64,000 nt of DNA, from the NCBI RefSeq assembly GCF_029911635.1, contig NZ_JARYTI010000001.1, positions 124,001 to 188,000 on the forward strand, given 5' to 3'. The notes under the pieces were generated by a model. That model was not told the origin of the DNA. It saw only the letters and a program-made list of their open reading frames with translations, and did not search any database. Both the position numbers and the translations under genes were made by a program. Numbering within the stretch: position 1 is the stretch's first letter; every line of letters starts with the position of its first letter. Positions 9,301 to 16,855 of this stretch are shown piece after piece. Origin of the DNA: Sphingomonas sp. AR_OL41. Its GTDB lineage: Bacteria > Pseudomonadota > Alphaproteobacteria > Sphingomonadales > Sphingomonadaceae.

Positions 9301-9482
9301 CGGTGCTCGACTGGAGCCGGGAACATGACGCATGGCCGCGGCTGCGCAACCGGCTGGCCACCTATCGACTGGTGATGGGAATGCCGCGTCAGGACGATCT
9401 GCTCGAGACCCTGGAGCGTAACGGCATCACGCCGGATCAGGCTCGGGCTTGGAAGATCGACCTGTCACCGCCCAGTTGCTGA
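6330..9482 (+). CDS. SNF2/RapA-like DEAD/DEAH helicase
   Basis: A 1050-aa superfamily 2 ATPase. The start at ATG 6330 overlaps the PLD stop. Motif I is DEVGLGKT (residues about 33-40), motif II is VDEFQ (about 240-244), motif III is LLLSATPYRL, and motif VI is EQREGRVHR (about 916-924), preceded by GQEGLDFH..VVHWNLP. This is the layout of SNF2/RapA-type helicases that lack a fused nuclease. Long insertions between the RecA lobes make it bigger than a minimal helicase. It is the last gene of the DUF6361-PLD-helicase unit and probably its motor. Known phage defence systems often pair such helicases with PLD nucleases; which system this is remains open. Confidence 0.88.
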   Translation: MSGPTRFQQRTAAYVVKRFWEDALPARRFLVADEVGLGKTVVAREVIAEALGRREGKAIDIVYLCSSQPVASQNLKRLKVHGHGGAVSATRLTLLATEARSADGVRYFALTPDTSFNVTGRAGHVRERALIYLCLRRHFRSPGFRVMMQQVNYVSWQGRLHDLHRRPPDPQIVDAFANAVSTDEDLSAEIRAIASEASEARDALAERVFRRKRNQVIGRLRKELAIGSAEALASNGLIIVDEFQRFSHLLDVSRIETDLAVRLAERLLTDTLPGRRVLLLSATPYRLPGGALAPGEKPYDDFVGLVRFLAGRDAAIALESALDAFSRALRAHPPVEAEVMQARDGAQAILGKIMSRTERTGSTKRADGMVAEDVRVLASEQEDLAGAISARRIARRLKTRDGVEYWKSAPYFLDFMREYQFRTASVAATGGDRRFVAKEAKRGNLLLDLPALRRLDPIVAPSARLRDLIRDAVPAGVERLLWVPPALPYIHPKGLFAGAPVDLKRLIFTEWRLAPDAISAMISYEMEQRLAADLRGTRTTRIRRNSREVGQRHMRFGELGDTLRLGRPGRAASDPTLGMAPLALLLPCAALAALGDPLSFALSEGAAVERSALLAAVRKRIVPVLRSLGGGGPVGRIDERWYWAAPLLIEDRQAVESWLSADPLLSEGETGPADLDRVREAIQAVLDDPGQLGRRPRDLADMLARLAIGSPGICAYRALARTSRGEVAGSTLRRGAFHIARGFQTLFNQGEATAAVQLQYPGRKRVYWRQALEYCIDGNLQALLDEHLHFEADGLSMFEGTAEEKLEKAAKAVHGALTLRRASIEVRGLERRRRRGKNGQDVEGVRLRCRHALRFAEIKEANGAVSRLDAVRSAFNSPFRPFLLASTAVGQEGLDFHPWCHAVVHWNLPGSPVELEQREGRVHRYKGHAVRLNVARGIGLSGLVAAGVQGDTDPWSDMFVLAAQQDLESDLAPCWVFERCAEPVQIKRIVPVLDWSREHDAWPRLRNRLATYRLVMGMPRQDDLLETLERNGITPDQARAWKIDLSPPSC

Positions 9483-9571
9483 GCTCTCGTTTGCAACGGT
9501 TGCTCGCCCCGTGTCGATGTCGAACTATATTCGGCGCGCAATTCGCGTCAGTCTAAGAGACGCCATTGCCA

Positions 9572-9593
9572 GGAAATATAATTTCCGTTATAT
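9572..9593 (+). promoter_or_regulatory. Overlapping inverted repeats, probable AbiEi operator
   Basis: An AT-rich patch in otherwise GC-rich DNA holds GGAAAT-ATA-ATTTCC (9572-9586, perfect) overlapping ATATAA-N6-TTATAT (9576-9593, perfect). It lies 22 bp before the likely ATG of the AbiEi-like gene. AbiEi antitoxins are known to repress their own operon by binding inverted repeats, so this is the natural operator and promoter candidate. Confidence 0.55.
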
Positions 9594-9615
9594 CGAACGC
9601 GCAGAACGTCGCTCC

Positions 9616-10458
9616 ATGAGGTGTGAATTGCGCGAAACATCTAACCTCAAGACGCTGGGTCCGCGCGCTGCCCAGCTCGTCGTGGAGCTCAACGAGCGGC
9701 GCCAGCAGATTTTCTCGCTCGCCGATGTTACGGACATCACCGGGCTTAATCCGCCCTCGGCGCGCAATCTTGTCGCCAAAGCAGAGGCACGCGGCGTCGT
9801 TACGCGTCTCAAGCCGGGTCTCTACAATCTGGTGCCGTTCGAGCGTGGCCGCGACACCGAGCATGTCGGCAACCCCTACCTCATCGCCAGAACCCTGGTC
9901 GGCGATGCGCCCTATTTCATCTCGCACGGCAGCGCGCTCGAGTTGCATCGCATGGTCACCCAGCCGCAACTGGCGATTGTGGTGTCCTGCGCCAAACGCC
10001 TGCGTCCGCAGCATATCCACGGCTATGAATTCCGCTTCGTCGAGGTTCGGCCGGAGGACTTTTTCGGTCTTGCCCAGATCTGGATCACTTCCGAAGAGCA
10101 GGTCATGGTCAGTGATCCGGAACGCACCGTCATCGATGGCCTGGACCATCCGCAATATGTCGGCGGCGTCACCGAAGTCGCCAAGGGCCTCTGGATGAAG
10201 CGTGACACGCTGCGGATCGATCATCTGATCGACTACGCGCTTAGGCTCGGCGTCGGCGCGGTGATCCGCCGCCTCGGCTATCTGCTCGAATATTATGATC
10301 TGGCTGACCCGGGTGTGCTGGAGCCGTTGCGCGCGCGGCTGACCCCGACCTATCAGCGCCTCGATCCGTTATTCCCCAACGAGGGCCGGATGATCGCGCG
10401 CTGGCGCCTTCGGCTCAACATCGAGCCCGACGAACTCGATCTGGTCCGGAGCAGTTGA
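9616..10458 (+). CDS. AbiEi-family antitoxin/transcriptional repressor
   Basis: A 280-aa protein with an N-terminal winged helix (FSLADVTDITGL..PSARNLVAKAEARG, then VTRLKPGLYNL) and a larger C-terminal domain containing YFISHGSALELHRM and SDPERTVIDGLDHP, both typical of type IV AbiEi antitoxins. The start at ATG 9616 is chosen because the AT-rich palindromic operator lies just upstream; the frame is open back to GTG 9511 and ATG 9517, which would read through the operator. It neutralises the AbiEii toxin and represses the operon. The stop overlaps the toxin's ATG (ATGA type, 10455-10458), the usual antitoxin-toxin arrangement. Confidence 0.85.
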   Translation: MRCELRETSNLKTLGPRAAQLVVELNERRQQIFSLADVTDITGLNPPSARNLVAKAEARGVVTRLKPGLYNLVPFERGRDTEHVGNPYLIARTLVGDAPYFISHGSALELHRMVTQPQLAIVVSCAKRLRPQHIHGYEFRFVEVRPEDFFGLAQIWITSEEQVMVSDPERTVIDGLDHPQYVGGVTEVAKGLWMKRDTLRIDHLIDYALRLGVGAVIRRLGYLLEYYDLADPGVLEPLRARLTPTYQRLDPLFPNEGRMIARWRLRLNIEPDELDLVRSS

Positions 10459-11291
10459 TGATCCCCCAACGCGACTTGTCCCGCATCGCCAACACTCTGC
10501 GTTCATCCGGCGGCCGTCGTATTCCCGAGGCGGTGATCGAGCGCGACTATTGCCTGGCGTGGTTCCTGACCGGTCTGGCCCAGCATTCCCTGCGCGACTA
10601 TCTCGCCTTCAAGGGCGGCACGGCGCTCAGGCGCTGCTGGTTCGAGAATTATCGCTTCTCCGAAGATCTCGATTTTTCGTTGATCAAGCCGATCGAGCTC
10701 GACGCGATCTTGTCCGGTCTGAACGAGATTTTCGCCCTTGTTGAGACAGCGTCGGGAATCAGCATGGCGTATGACCGGCCTGATCGGCATGGCCATCAGA
10801 ATACTCACACCTTCTATTTGAGCTACAAGGGGCCCCTGCCCGCGCGCAGCGATGTAAAGGTCGATATCACGATCAACGAGGTGTTCTGCTTTCCTCTCGC
10901 CGAGCGACCGATCCTGCGGACTTTCGAGGAGTTTTCCGATCTGCCCGATGGACCGACCGTCCTGGCCTATGGCCTGGCGGAGATTTTCATCGAAAAGCTG
11001 GCCGCCCTGTCCGACAAGGCGCGTACCGAACCACGCGACCTCTATGACCTCTGGAACCTGCTCGACGAGCATGACATTCGCCCCGCGGAATATCTTGCCG
11101 AGTTCACGCAGAAACTTGCCCTTCGCGGTCGCCCGCCCGGTGGCGTGACGGCGACGATCGCCGCCAAGGAGAAGCGCCTAAGCACGCTGTGGACGGCGCG
11201 CTTGCAGCATCAGATGAGCGATCTGCCCGAATTTAACGGGGTGTTCCGCGAAGTGATGCGCGTGCTGCGCGAAGCCGAGCTGCCGGAATAG
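10455..11291 (+). CDS. AbiEii-family nucleotidyltransferase toxin
   Basis: A 278-aa nucleotidyltransferase of the AbiEii/AbiGii family. The active-site signature is visible as LAFKGGTALRR followed by RFSEDLDFSLI (about residues 48-78), with the GG and the D-x-D-type acids. A later ILRTFEEFSD...AEIFIEKLAALSDKARTEPRDLYDLW segment is the conserved C-terminal helix motif with R/D. Family members transfer nucleotides, for example onto tRNA ends, and stop growth to abort phage infection. The start overlaps the antitoxin stop. It is followed after 4 bp by a HEPN-motif gene on the same strand, probably in the same operon. Confidence 0.88.
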   Translation: MMIPQRDLSRIANTLRSSGGRRIPEAVIERDYCLAWFLTGLAQHSLRDYLAFKGGTALRRCWFENYRFSEDLDFSLIKPIELDAILSGLNEIFALVETASGISMAYDRPDRHGHQNTHTFYLSYKGPLPARSDVKVDITINEVFCFPLAERPILRTFEEFSDLPDGPTVLAYGLAEIFIEKLAALSDKARTEPRDLYDLWNLLDEHDIRPAEYLAEFTQKLALRGRPPGGVTATIAAKEKRLSTLWTARLQHQMSDLPEFNGVFREVMRVLREAELPE

Positions 11292-11295
11292 GGCG

Positions 11296-11937
11296 ATGAC
11301 ACAACAAGAAACTTTCCTTGAGACCCTTGCTCGACAGCTCGCGCCGCGGGCGGCGTCCTTGACGCTGCCCTGGCCACAACCGGGTCAGCCGGCAGGGTTT
11401 CGGACCTTCGAGACCTTGTCAGAATGGAGGTTGTGTGTGGAAGATCTTGGCCTGCGCCAAGGGATTCCCGAGATCGTCGCAGCGAAGTATCGGCGGGCGC
11501 AAAAGCTCTATCTGCTGGCCTGGGTCGATATCGATCTGATCAAGGCCGGAGAACTGGTCGCCCTCACGGCTCTCGAGTTGGCGCTGAACGACTGCTACGG
11601 TGACAAGGTCCCTGCTCGCGGTAAGCCGCGCAAGCCGAGTATGATGCGCAAACCTCCGATCAAGGCGTTTGCCGATCTGCTCGACCATATGGTGGTCCAG
11701 GACGGCCTGACCGACGCGCAGATCCCGATGATTGCCCGCTATGGCGGGACCGTGGTGGATCGCTTGCGTCTCGATCGCGAAGGCGGCCCACCGGCCGCGC
11801 GACCGACGCTGTCGGAGATCCGCAACGACCTCGCGCATGGTTATCCGTTTGACGGCTTTCCCCGCAGCGACATCCTCGAATTGGTGCGCGACCTCATCGA
11901 ATATGCCTATCGCGACTTCGGCACGGCGGCGGTGTGA
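11296..11937 (+). CDS. HEPN-motif protein, third gene of AbiE operon
   Basis: A 213-aa protein starting at ATG 11296, 4 bp after the toxin stop. Near the C-terminus (about residue 175) is SEIRNDLAHGYPF, an R-N-x-x-A-H motif (RX4H) that is the hallmark of HEPN domains, many of which are ribonucleases in abortive infection. The middle is helical (ELVALTALELALNDCYG) and also HEPN-like. HEPN and nucleotidyltransferase proteins often form toxin-antitoxin partners (MNT-HEPN), so proximity to AbiEii is suggestive. I do not know a standard three-gene AbiE variant with HEPN. It could be an accessory effector or an independent gene. Confidence 0.6.
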   Translation: MTQQETFLETLARQLAPRAASLTLPWPQPGQPAGFRTFETLSEWRLCVEDLGLRQGIPEIVAAKYRRAQKLYLLAWVDIDLIKAGELVALTALELALNDCYGDKVPARGKPRKPSMMRKPPIKAFADLLDHMVVQDGLTDAQIPMIARYGGTVVDRLRLDREGGPPAARPTLSEIRNDLAHGYPFDGFPRSDILELVRDLIEYAYRDFGTAAV

Positions 11938-11986
11938 TGACAGGATCAGATCGAGACTGCGCGCAAGAGCAGGATAGATATTTCTG

Positions 11987-14900
11987 ATGGCGCTTCCTGC
12001 TCAGCCCGGCGGGCCGATCCGTCCGGTCAATGCGGCGGCGCCCCCGCGTGGCGGGGCCGCAGCGCTGGAGGGTTTTCATTACCAGCTCGACGTGTCGATC
12101 CTGGCGGCGTTGGAACTGCTCCTCGTGAAGAAGCTGGCGTCGCACATCACGCTTGAGCCGGCGAACGAAGAGGACCTGGAGGCGGACCTCCAGCCTGCGG
12201 TTCCAGGCAGGGTCTCGTCGTCGGCAGCCATCGGTGGCTACAGACTGATCGTCCAGACGAAGCTGCGTTCGACGGGGCCATGGCAGATCCAGGATTTCGA
12301 GGCGCTTCTGCAGCACGGCGTGCAGCGCCCGCCCGCAGCCGTCCAACTCGAAACGCCGACGAACCGGTATCTGCTGGTGACGAGTGCCGACGTTTCGGGT
12401 GTACTGCGAGACCTGATGGTCGGTGATTTCGGGGAATGGCCGGATACGGGGCGATTTCCGGCCCACCTGCGAACGGTGCTCCCGCCTGCCCCCGAAGGCC
12501 GGGTCGCGATCTGGGCGGGCGCCACAGCCTGGGTGATCGATCGCATGATCCGTGAGCACCTCGGCGATTTTCTTGGGATTGCGCATGATCGGCTCGATCG
12601 TTGCCGCGGCCGACTGAGGGAGGAAGCGTCGATACGCATGCGCGGAAATCGTCCGGGCATCTGGACGCGCGCAGATCTGATCGGGCTTATCCGGGAACAT
12701 GGCGGCTATCTCGCGAGCGCGCCCGAACTCGAGACATTCGTCGAGCCCTCCAATTGGGATGTGCTGTTGGGCAGGCTGGAGCGGGATCACGCGGTCGTGA
12801 TTGCCGGCCCATCGGGAACGGGGAAGACCCGCACCGCGCTTGCACTGATCGCGGCCTTGCAGCGCAGGATACCGGAGTTGAGGGTCGACACCGTCGTGGC
12901 CGATCCAGCGTCCACGCGGACGGTCGTACATAGCGGTCCGACGCTATTTTATATCGAGGATCCGTGGGGGCAATATAGACTGCGTGGAGGCTCGGAGGCC
13001 TGGACCGATCAGTTGCCGCGGATGCTACGGGACGCGCGCGGCGATCGGATGTTTGTCGTCACCAGTCGCTCGGATATGCTGGGGCTGGCACGCGCCGACA
13101 CAAATCTGAAGCGCTGGTCGGTTCTGCTGGATGCAGACCAGTATGACGGTGCGCCGCTGGCGCGAATCTACGACCTGCGTCTGAACGGGCTGGCGGTCGG
13201 CCTGCAGGGGCGTGCCGACAGATTCCGGGCGCGGGCCCTGGAGGCCCTTGAGACCCCGCTGGAGATTGACCAGTTTTTCGACCATTTCGCTGCCGGGCCA
13301 GAGGACGGCGAGGTCGACGAGGCATTTTACCGGAGGATTTTGGATCTCTCCCATCGCGACGCGATCGAAGGCGTTGTCCTGCGTCAGGTGGAGGCGATCG
13401 ACAGCGCAGGATGGACGGCGATCGTCTGGGCGTTGCTGGCCACGTCGTCGGGCTTCGATCGAGAACGGCTTGTCGACATACAGCGTGCCCTGCGGTCGGA
13501 TCGGGCCTTCGAAGATGGCCTTGATCGGTTCGTCAACACGCTCGTCGCTGCGCGGCATCTTCGGCAACCAGAGAGTGCAATCAGCTTTGCGCATCCGAGC
13601 GTGCGCGCCGGGCTGGAAGAGGCGATGCGTGCACAGCCCGGGCGCGCCTGCCGGGCCATCGAGCTATTGGTGGCGAGCCTGTCCGGTTTGACCGGTACCG
13701 CGCGGGGCTGGGGTCTGGAGACTGCGGCGCTCGTCATTCGCGCGGCTCGCAGGGAAAATTATTTGAATTTCGTCGCGCCTGCGGGCGCGATGGTGGCGAT
13801 CGATCCGTGGCTGGCCGAGGGTCTGATTGATCCGCAATCGGATTTTCGCGCGCTGCTTCAGCTTGCCGCCGATGTCGGGGCACCCGCCAATCCGCCCGCC
13901 GAGCTTGCGCGATGGTTCGTGTTGGGCGTCCGGCATGGCGGTGACTTTTTCAATGATGACTGGGTCGCACCGACCTATCCGGATGCCTGGTATACTGCGA
14001 TTGCGGCGGACCCACGCTCTCGGATCATCAGCGAAAGGTTCATCCGTGATATCCTGCCGCATGAGCGTGATAGCTACGGTGCCGACTTTTTGGAGTTGCT
14101 GGATCGGATTGCACCCGATCTGACGAGGGCCTTTATCGATGCCGCGCTCTCGGCCACGGGCGGCGGATTCGACAACAACTATGAGACGATCGCCGCCGGC
14201 GCCCTTGGCGACGCGCATGGCTACGAGGTGGTTGTCACGGCAAGCCTCGATGAGGTGTCGGCGTCGTCGAGGCAGTGGCGGGAGACAGGGCTTGTTCGCA
14301 AGCTCGAGGTCGAGAATGGCGAGTTCGACCAGGCCTATGAGGAACATTGGGAGGAGTCCTATCAGGAAGACGGCTATGCCGCCGGGGTCTTTCTCACGGC
14401 TTATGTCGAGCATATGCGTGATCGCGAGGGGTGGCTCGCCCTGGCGACCCATCCCCGCGGCGCCGAGCTTTCTTGGTGGTGGTCGGGGGCGTTGCTCGCC
14501 AAGGACGCCGTTTCGGAACCGGATGAACTGCGGGCATTGCTCGCGCTCGCGCGCGTGGACGATGTTGAGGCGCGCGCCTGGGATGCCGTTCGCAGGCAAT
14601 GGAGCGCCGATCTTGAGTCGGATTTGATCCAGCGGATCTGCGAGTGTTCAGCGGACCAGGATTTGCGGGATGCACTTGCTCAAATCCTGGCCGGTGTGTC
14701 GCCGCGTTTGATCGCGGTCTGTCTGACGGAGAGCGCCCTGCCCCCGCACGAGTGTGTGATGATCGTGCATGACCTGTCCCGGACGGACGCGGCGCGGGAC
14801 GAGGCCAGCGGGCGGGTCGTGGTGGAAGAGGCCGTGGCGCCAGCGGGGTCCGCCATGGTCGAGTTGTTTCAGGCCTTCCTCGCATCGCCGGGTGCCGCCG

Positions 14901-15982
14901 GTGAGCTTAGCGCCGACGCCCGGGCATTGATTGCGGCGGCTGTGCCCGAAGTTTCTGATCTCGCGCTTGATCGGCTGATAGACGTGCAACTGGCGAACGG
15001 CATTTATGACATTGACGCCGTGCAGCGCTTGTCGACTATCGCGACTGACGCGGCCGTCGCACGACGGGCGGTAGAAGCGGCGGCTGCGATCGGCCGGGTG
15101 GACGGCCTGGAACTTGGCCTGGTCTCCCGTTTCGCCGACGCGCGCCAGGTGACGATGGAAGCCTTGTGCCGCAATGCGATGACGCCCTTTCCGCCGTCGA
15201 TTCTCGTCCTTCGCGAGGATAAGGGCCACCGTGTGCGGCGATCGCTGGTCGCTCAGCTAAGGGCTCATCCTCATGCTGATCATGTTGCGTCGCTCATCCA
15301 TCTCCTCGGCGATCGGTGGTCAGACGCCGAGCCATATCGGGAAGAGCCGGCCTCTTATCCGATCGCCAGGGCGGCAGCCGCGGCCCTGACGGACTATGGA
15401 CCGCTCGACGCAGGCATTTGTGATGCCCTTATTGGAACGGCGGACCGCACCGAAGATCGGTTGCTGGGTATTGAGGCCTTGAAGGTTGCAGCCAACTTCG
15501 GTCCGCCTGGCGCTCAGGAAGCGATATGGACATTGGCGTCCGACCCGGAGCCGCGTTGGGTTCGCGTCGATGCGATAGACGCCCTGACAGCTGCGGCGTC
15601 GGTAGCCCCGGCTATTCTCGAGGCGATCACGCCGCGGTTTCTGCTCAGAGCGCCGGCGCCCATCGCCGCTTCGGCTATCGTGTTGCTGGCCACCCATGGT
15701 GAGCTCGACAAGGCCGTTGAAGCCCTGGAGCGAGTGGCGCAGGCGCCAATGCAGCGCGCCCTGCTGCTGGTGGGAATTCGACGCCTGGCGGTTCGTGATC
15801 CGGATACCGCGGCGCGATTGCTGACGATGTTGCCGGACGGCCATCCCGGCCGACGCCTGTTGGAGCTGGAGGCGGGCGAGCGTCTGCCGCATAACGTGCT
15901 GGATGATCTCGGTCATATCCGGATTCGCAATGCTGCCGCTGTCTGGTTGAAGGACGTGATCGGAACAGCCCCGGCCGTTTAG
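11987..15982 (+). CDS. Large STAND-type NTPase with nuclease-like N-terminus
   Basis: A 1331-aa protein with three parts. The N-terminus (residues about 26-100) has GFHYQLDVSILAAL, an acidic E/D stretch and LIVQTKLR, with Q-x-K near residues 90-92; this resembles the DUF4297/Cap4-like PD-(D/E)XK nuclease of defence proteins. The centre is a P-loop NTPase: IAGPSGTGKT (272-281), a Walker B-like LFYIEDPWG (320-328), and an arginine-finger-like VVTSRSDM, as in nSTAND proteins. The remaining 800 residues are Ala/Leu-rich helical repeats (HEAT/TPR-like). Avs-type STAND defence proteins share the effector-NTPase-repeat order and use the repeats to sense phage proteins. The nSTAND class is inferred by pattern. 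No strong ribosome site precedes ATG 11987. Confidence 0.7.
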   Translation: MALPAQPGGPIRPVNAAAPPRGGAAALEGFHYQLDVSILAALELLLVKKLASHITLEPANEEDLEADLQPAVPGRVSSSAAIGGYRLIVQTKLRSTGPWQIQDFEALLQHGVQRPPAAVQLETPTNRYLLVTSADVSGVLRDLMVGDFGEWPDTGRFPAHLRTVLPPAPEGRVAIWAGATAWVIDRMIREHLGDFLGIAHDRLDRCRGRLREEASIRMRGNRPGIWTRADLIGLIREHGGYLASAPELETFVEPSNWDVLLGRLERDHAVVIAGPSGTGKTRTALALIAALQRRIPELRVDTVVADPASTRTVVHSGPTLFYIEDPWGQYRLRGGSEAWTDQLPRMLRDARGDRMFVVTSRSDMLGLARADTNLKRWSVLLDADQYDGAPLARIYDLRLNGLAVGLQGRADRFRARALEALETPLEIDQFFDHFAAGPEDGEVDEAFYRRILDLSHRDAIEGVVLRQVEAIDSAGWTAIVWALLATSSGFDRERLVDIQRALRSDRAFEDGLDRFVNTLVAARHLRQPESAISFAHPSVRAGLEEAMRAQPGRACRAIELLVASLSGLTGTARGWGLETAALVIRAARRENYLNFVAPAGAMVAIDPWLAEGLIDPQSDFRALLQLAADVGAPANPPAELARWFVLGVRHGGDFFNDDWVAPTYPDAWYTAIAADPRSRIISERFIRDILPHERDSYGADFLELLDRIAPDLTRAFIDAALSATGGGFDNNYETIAAGALGDAHGYEVVVTASLDEVSASSRQWRETGLVRKLEVENGEFDQAYEEHWEESYQEDGYAAGVFLTAYVEHMRDREGWLALATHPRGAELSWWWSGALLAKDAVSEPDELRALLALARVDDVEARAWDAVRRQWSADLESDLIQRICECSADQDLRDALAQILAGVSPRLIAVCLTESALPPHECVMIVHDLSRTDAARDEASGRVVVEEAVAPAGSAMVELFQAFLASPGAAGELSADARALIAAAVPEVSDLALDRLIDVQLANGIYDIDAVQRLSTIATDAAVARRAVEAAAAIGRVDGLELGLVSRFADARQVTMEALCRNAMTPFPPSILVLREDKGHRVRRSLVAQLRAHPHADHVASLIHLLGDRWSDAEPYREEPASYPIARAAAAALTDYGPLDAGICDALIGTADRTEDRLLGIEALKVAANFGPPGAQEAIWTLASDPEPRWVRVDAIDALTAAASVAPAILEAITPRFLLRAPAPIAASAIVLLATHGELDKAVEALERVAQAPMQRALLLVGIRRLAVRDPDTAARLLTMLPDGHPGRRLLELEAGERLPHNVLDDLGHIRIRNAAAVWLKDVIGTAPAV

Positions 15983-16170
15983 GCCGTAGAAACTGTTCCA
16001 ACAAGCGATAGCGGTCGGCGAAAAGGACAGCGCACCGGCGTCGCGCGTTGCTCATTTGGTGGACCTGCTCCTCTCCGGCATGCGCGTGCGTTGATGAGTC
16101 CGGTGATCCGGATTGCCGTGTAATACTTTTTGGTATATGTGAATGTTGCTGTGAAATTGGAAGGGTAGCG

Positions 16171-16416
16171 ATGGCCCGCAATACATCCGTAACGATTGGA
16201 GACCACTTCACCGGCTTCATAAGCGAGCAGGTGCAAGCAGGGCGTTATGGGTCAGCCAGCGACGTCATTCGGGCCGGGCTGCGGCTCTTGGAAGAGCATG
16301 AAGCCAAAATAAAGGCGCTGCAGGACGCCTTGATCGCCGGGGAACAATCCGGAGAACCACGCCCCTTCGACTTCGAGGCATTCAAAGCCCGCAAGCGGGC
16401 GGGGTATGAGGGCTGA
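16171..16416 (+). CDS. parD: ParD-type antitoxin
   Basis: An 81-aa ribbon-helix-helix protein: MARNTSVTIGDHFTGFISEQVQAGRYGSASDV is the classic ParD N-terminus, with VTIGDHF as the DNA-binding strand and GRYGSASDVIRAGLRLLEE as the dimer helix. The C-terminal tail (RPFDFEAFKARKRAG) is the toxin-binding segment. GGAAGG-type bases precede ATG 16171. The stop shares a base with the toxin start (TGATG at 16414-16418). It neutralises the downstream ParE-type toxin and should repress the pair. It may stabilise the element or simply the defence island. Confidence 0.9.
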   Translation: MARNTSVTIGDHFTGFISEQVQAGRYGSASDVIRAGLRLLEEHEAKIKALQDALIAGEQSGEPRPFDFEAFKARKRAGYEG

Positions 16417-16703
16417 TGAAGGCTCTTGCCTTCTCGCCTGCGGCGGAAGCGGATATCGAAGGTATTTGGGACTACAGCGCCGACAATTGGGGACCAGATC
16501 AGGCCGACCGCTACATCGACGAAATTCGCGACGTCTGCCATACGTTGGCGGCCGGCGCGAAGCGAGGAAGGGTGGTTGATGTGCGGCCCGGATATCTGAA
16601 GTTTTCGACCCGGTCGCACATGATCTATTTTCGCGACCACGGTGACCGGTTGGAGATCATGCGCATCCTGCACGGTAGGCAGGATGTGGAGCGGCATCTG
16701 TAG
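16416..16703 (+). CDS. parE: ParE/RelE-superfamily toxin
   Basis: A 95-aa toxin: MKALAFSPAAEADIEGIWDYSADNWG is the characteristic ParE N-terminus (ALA...AE.D...I..Y....W), with IRDVCHTLA in the middle and RSHMIYFRDHGDRLEIMRILHGRQDVERHL at the end, typical of the ParE fold. ParE proteins poison DNA gyrase; family relatives of the RelE branch cleave mRNA, but the HGRQD ending favours ParE. It is translationally coupled to the antitoxin. It is the last gene of the defence island before the convergent strawberry-notch gene. Confidence 0.9.
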   Translation: MKALAFSPAAEADIEGIWDYSADNWGPDQADRYIDEIRDVCHTLAAGAKRGRVVDVRPGYLKFSTRSHMIYFRDHGDRLEIMRILHGRQDVERHL

Positions 16704-16855
16704 TCACTATCGCCGGGGATGCTTCTTCTCCCATTGGGGAAAGAGATTGGAGTTCAATTCCAGATTGTCCCACTGCCCAACGGGCCGATGGACTTTCAGC
16801 GCGGCGGGGCCTTTCACGACGCTCGCCGTGGTCAGCGCACTGGTATGCGCCGGGT

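Noticed and set aside
3335..9482. Naming the trio as DISARM
   Set aside because: PLD and helicase fit, but DUF1998 and methylase genes are absent and DUF6361 is not part of DISARM as I know it.
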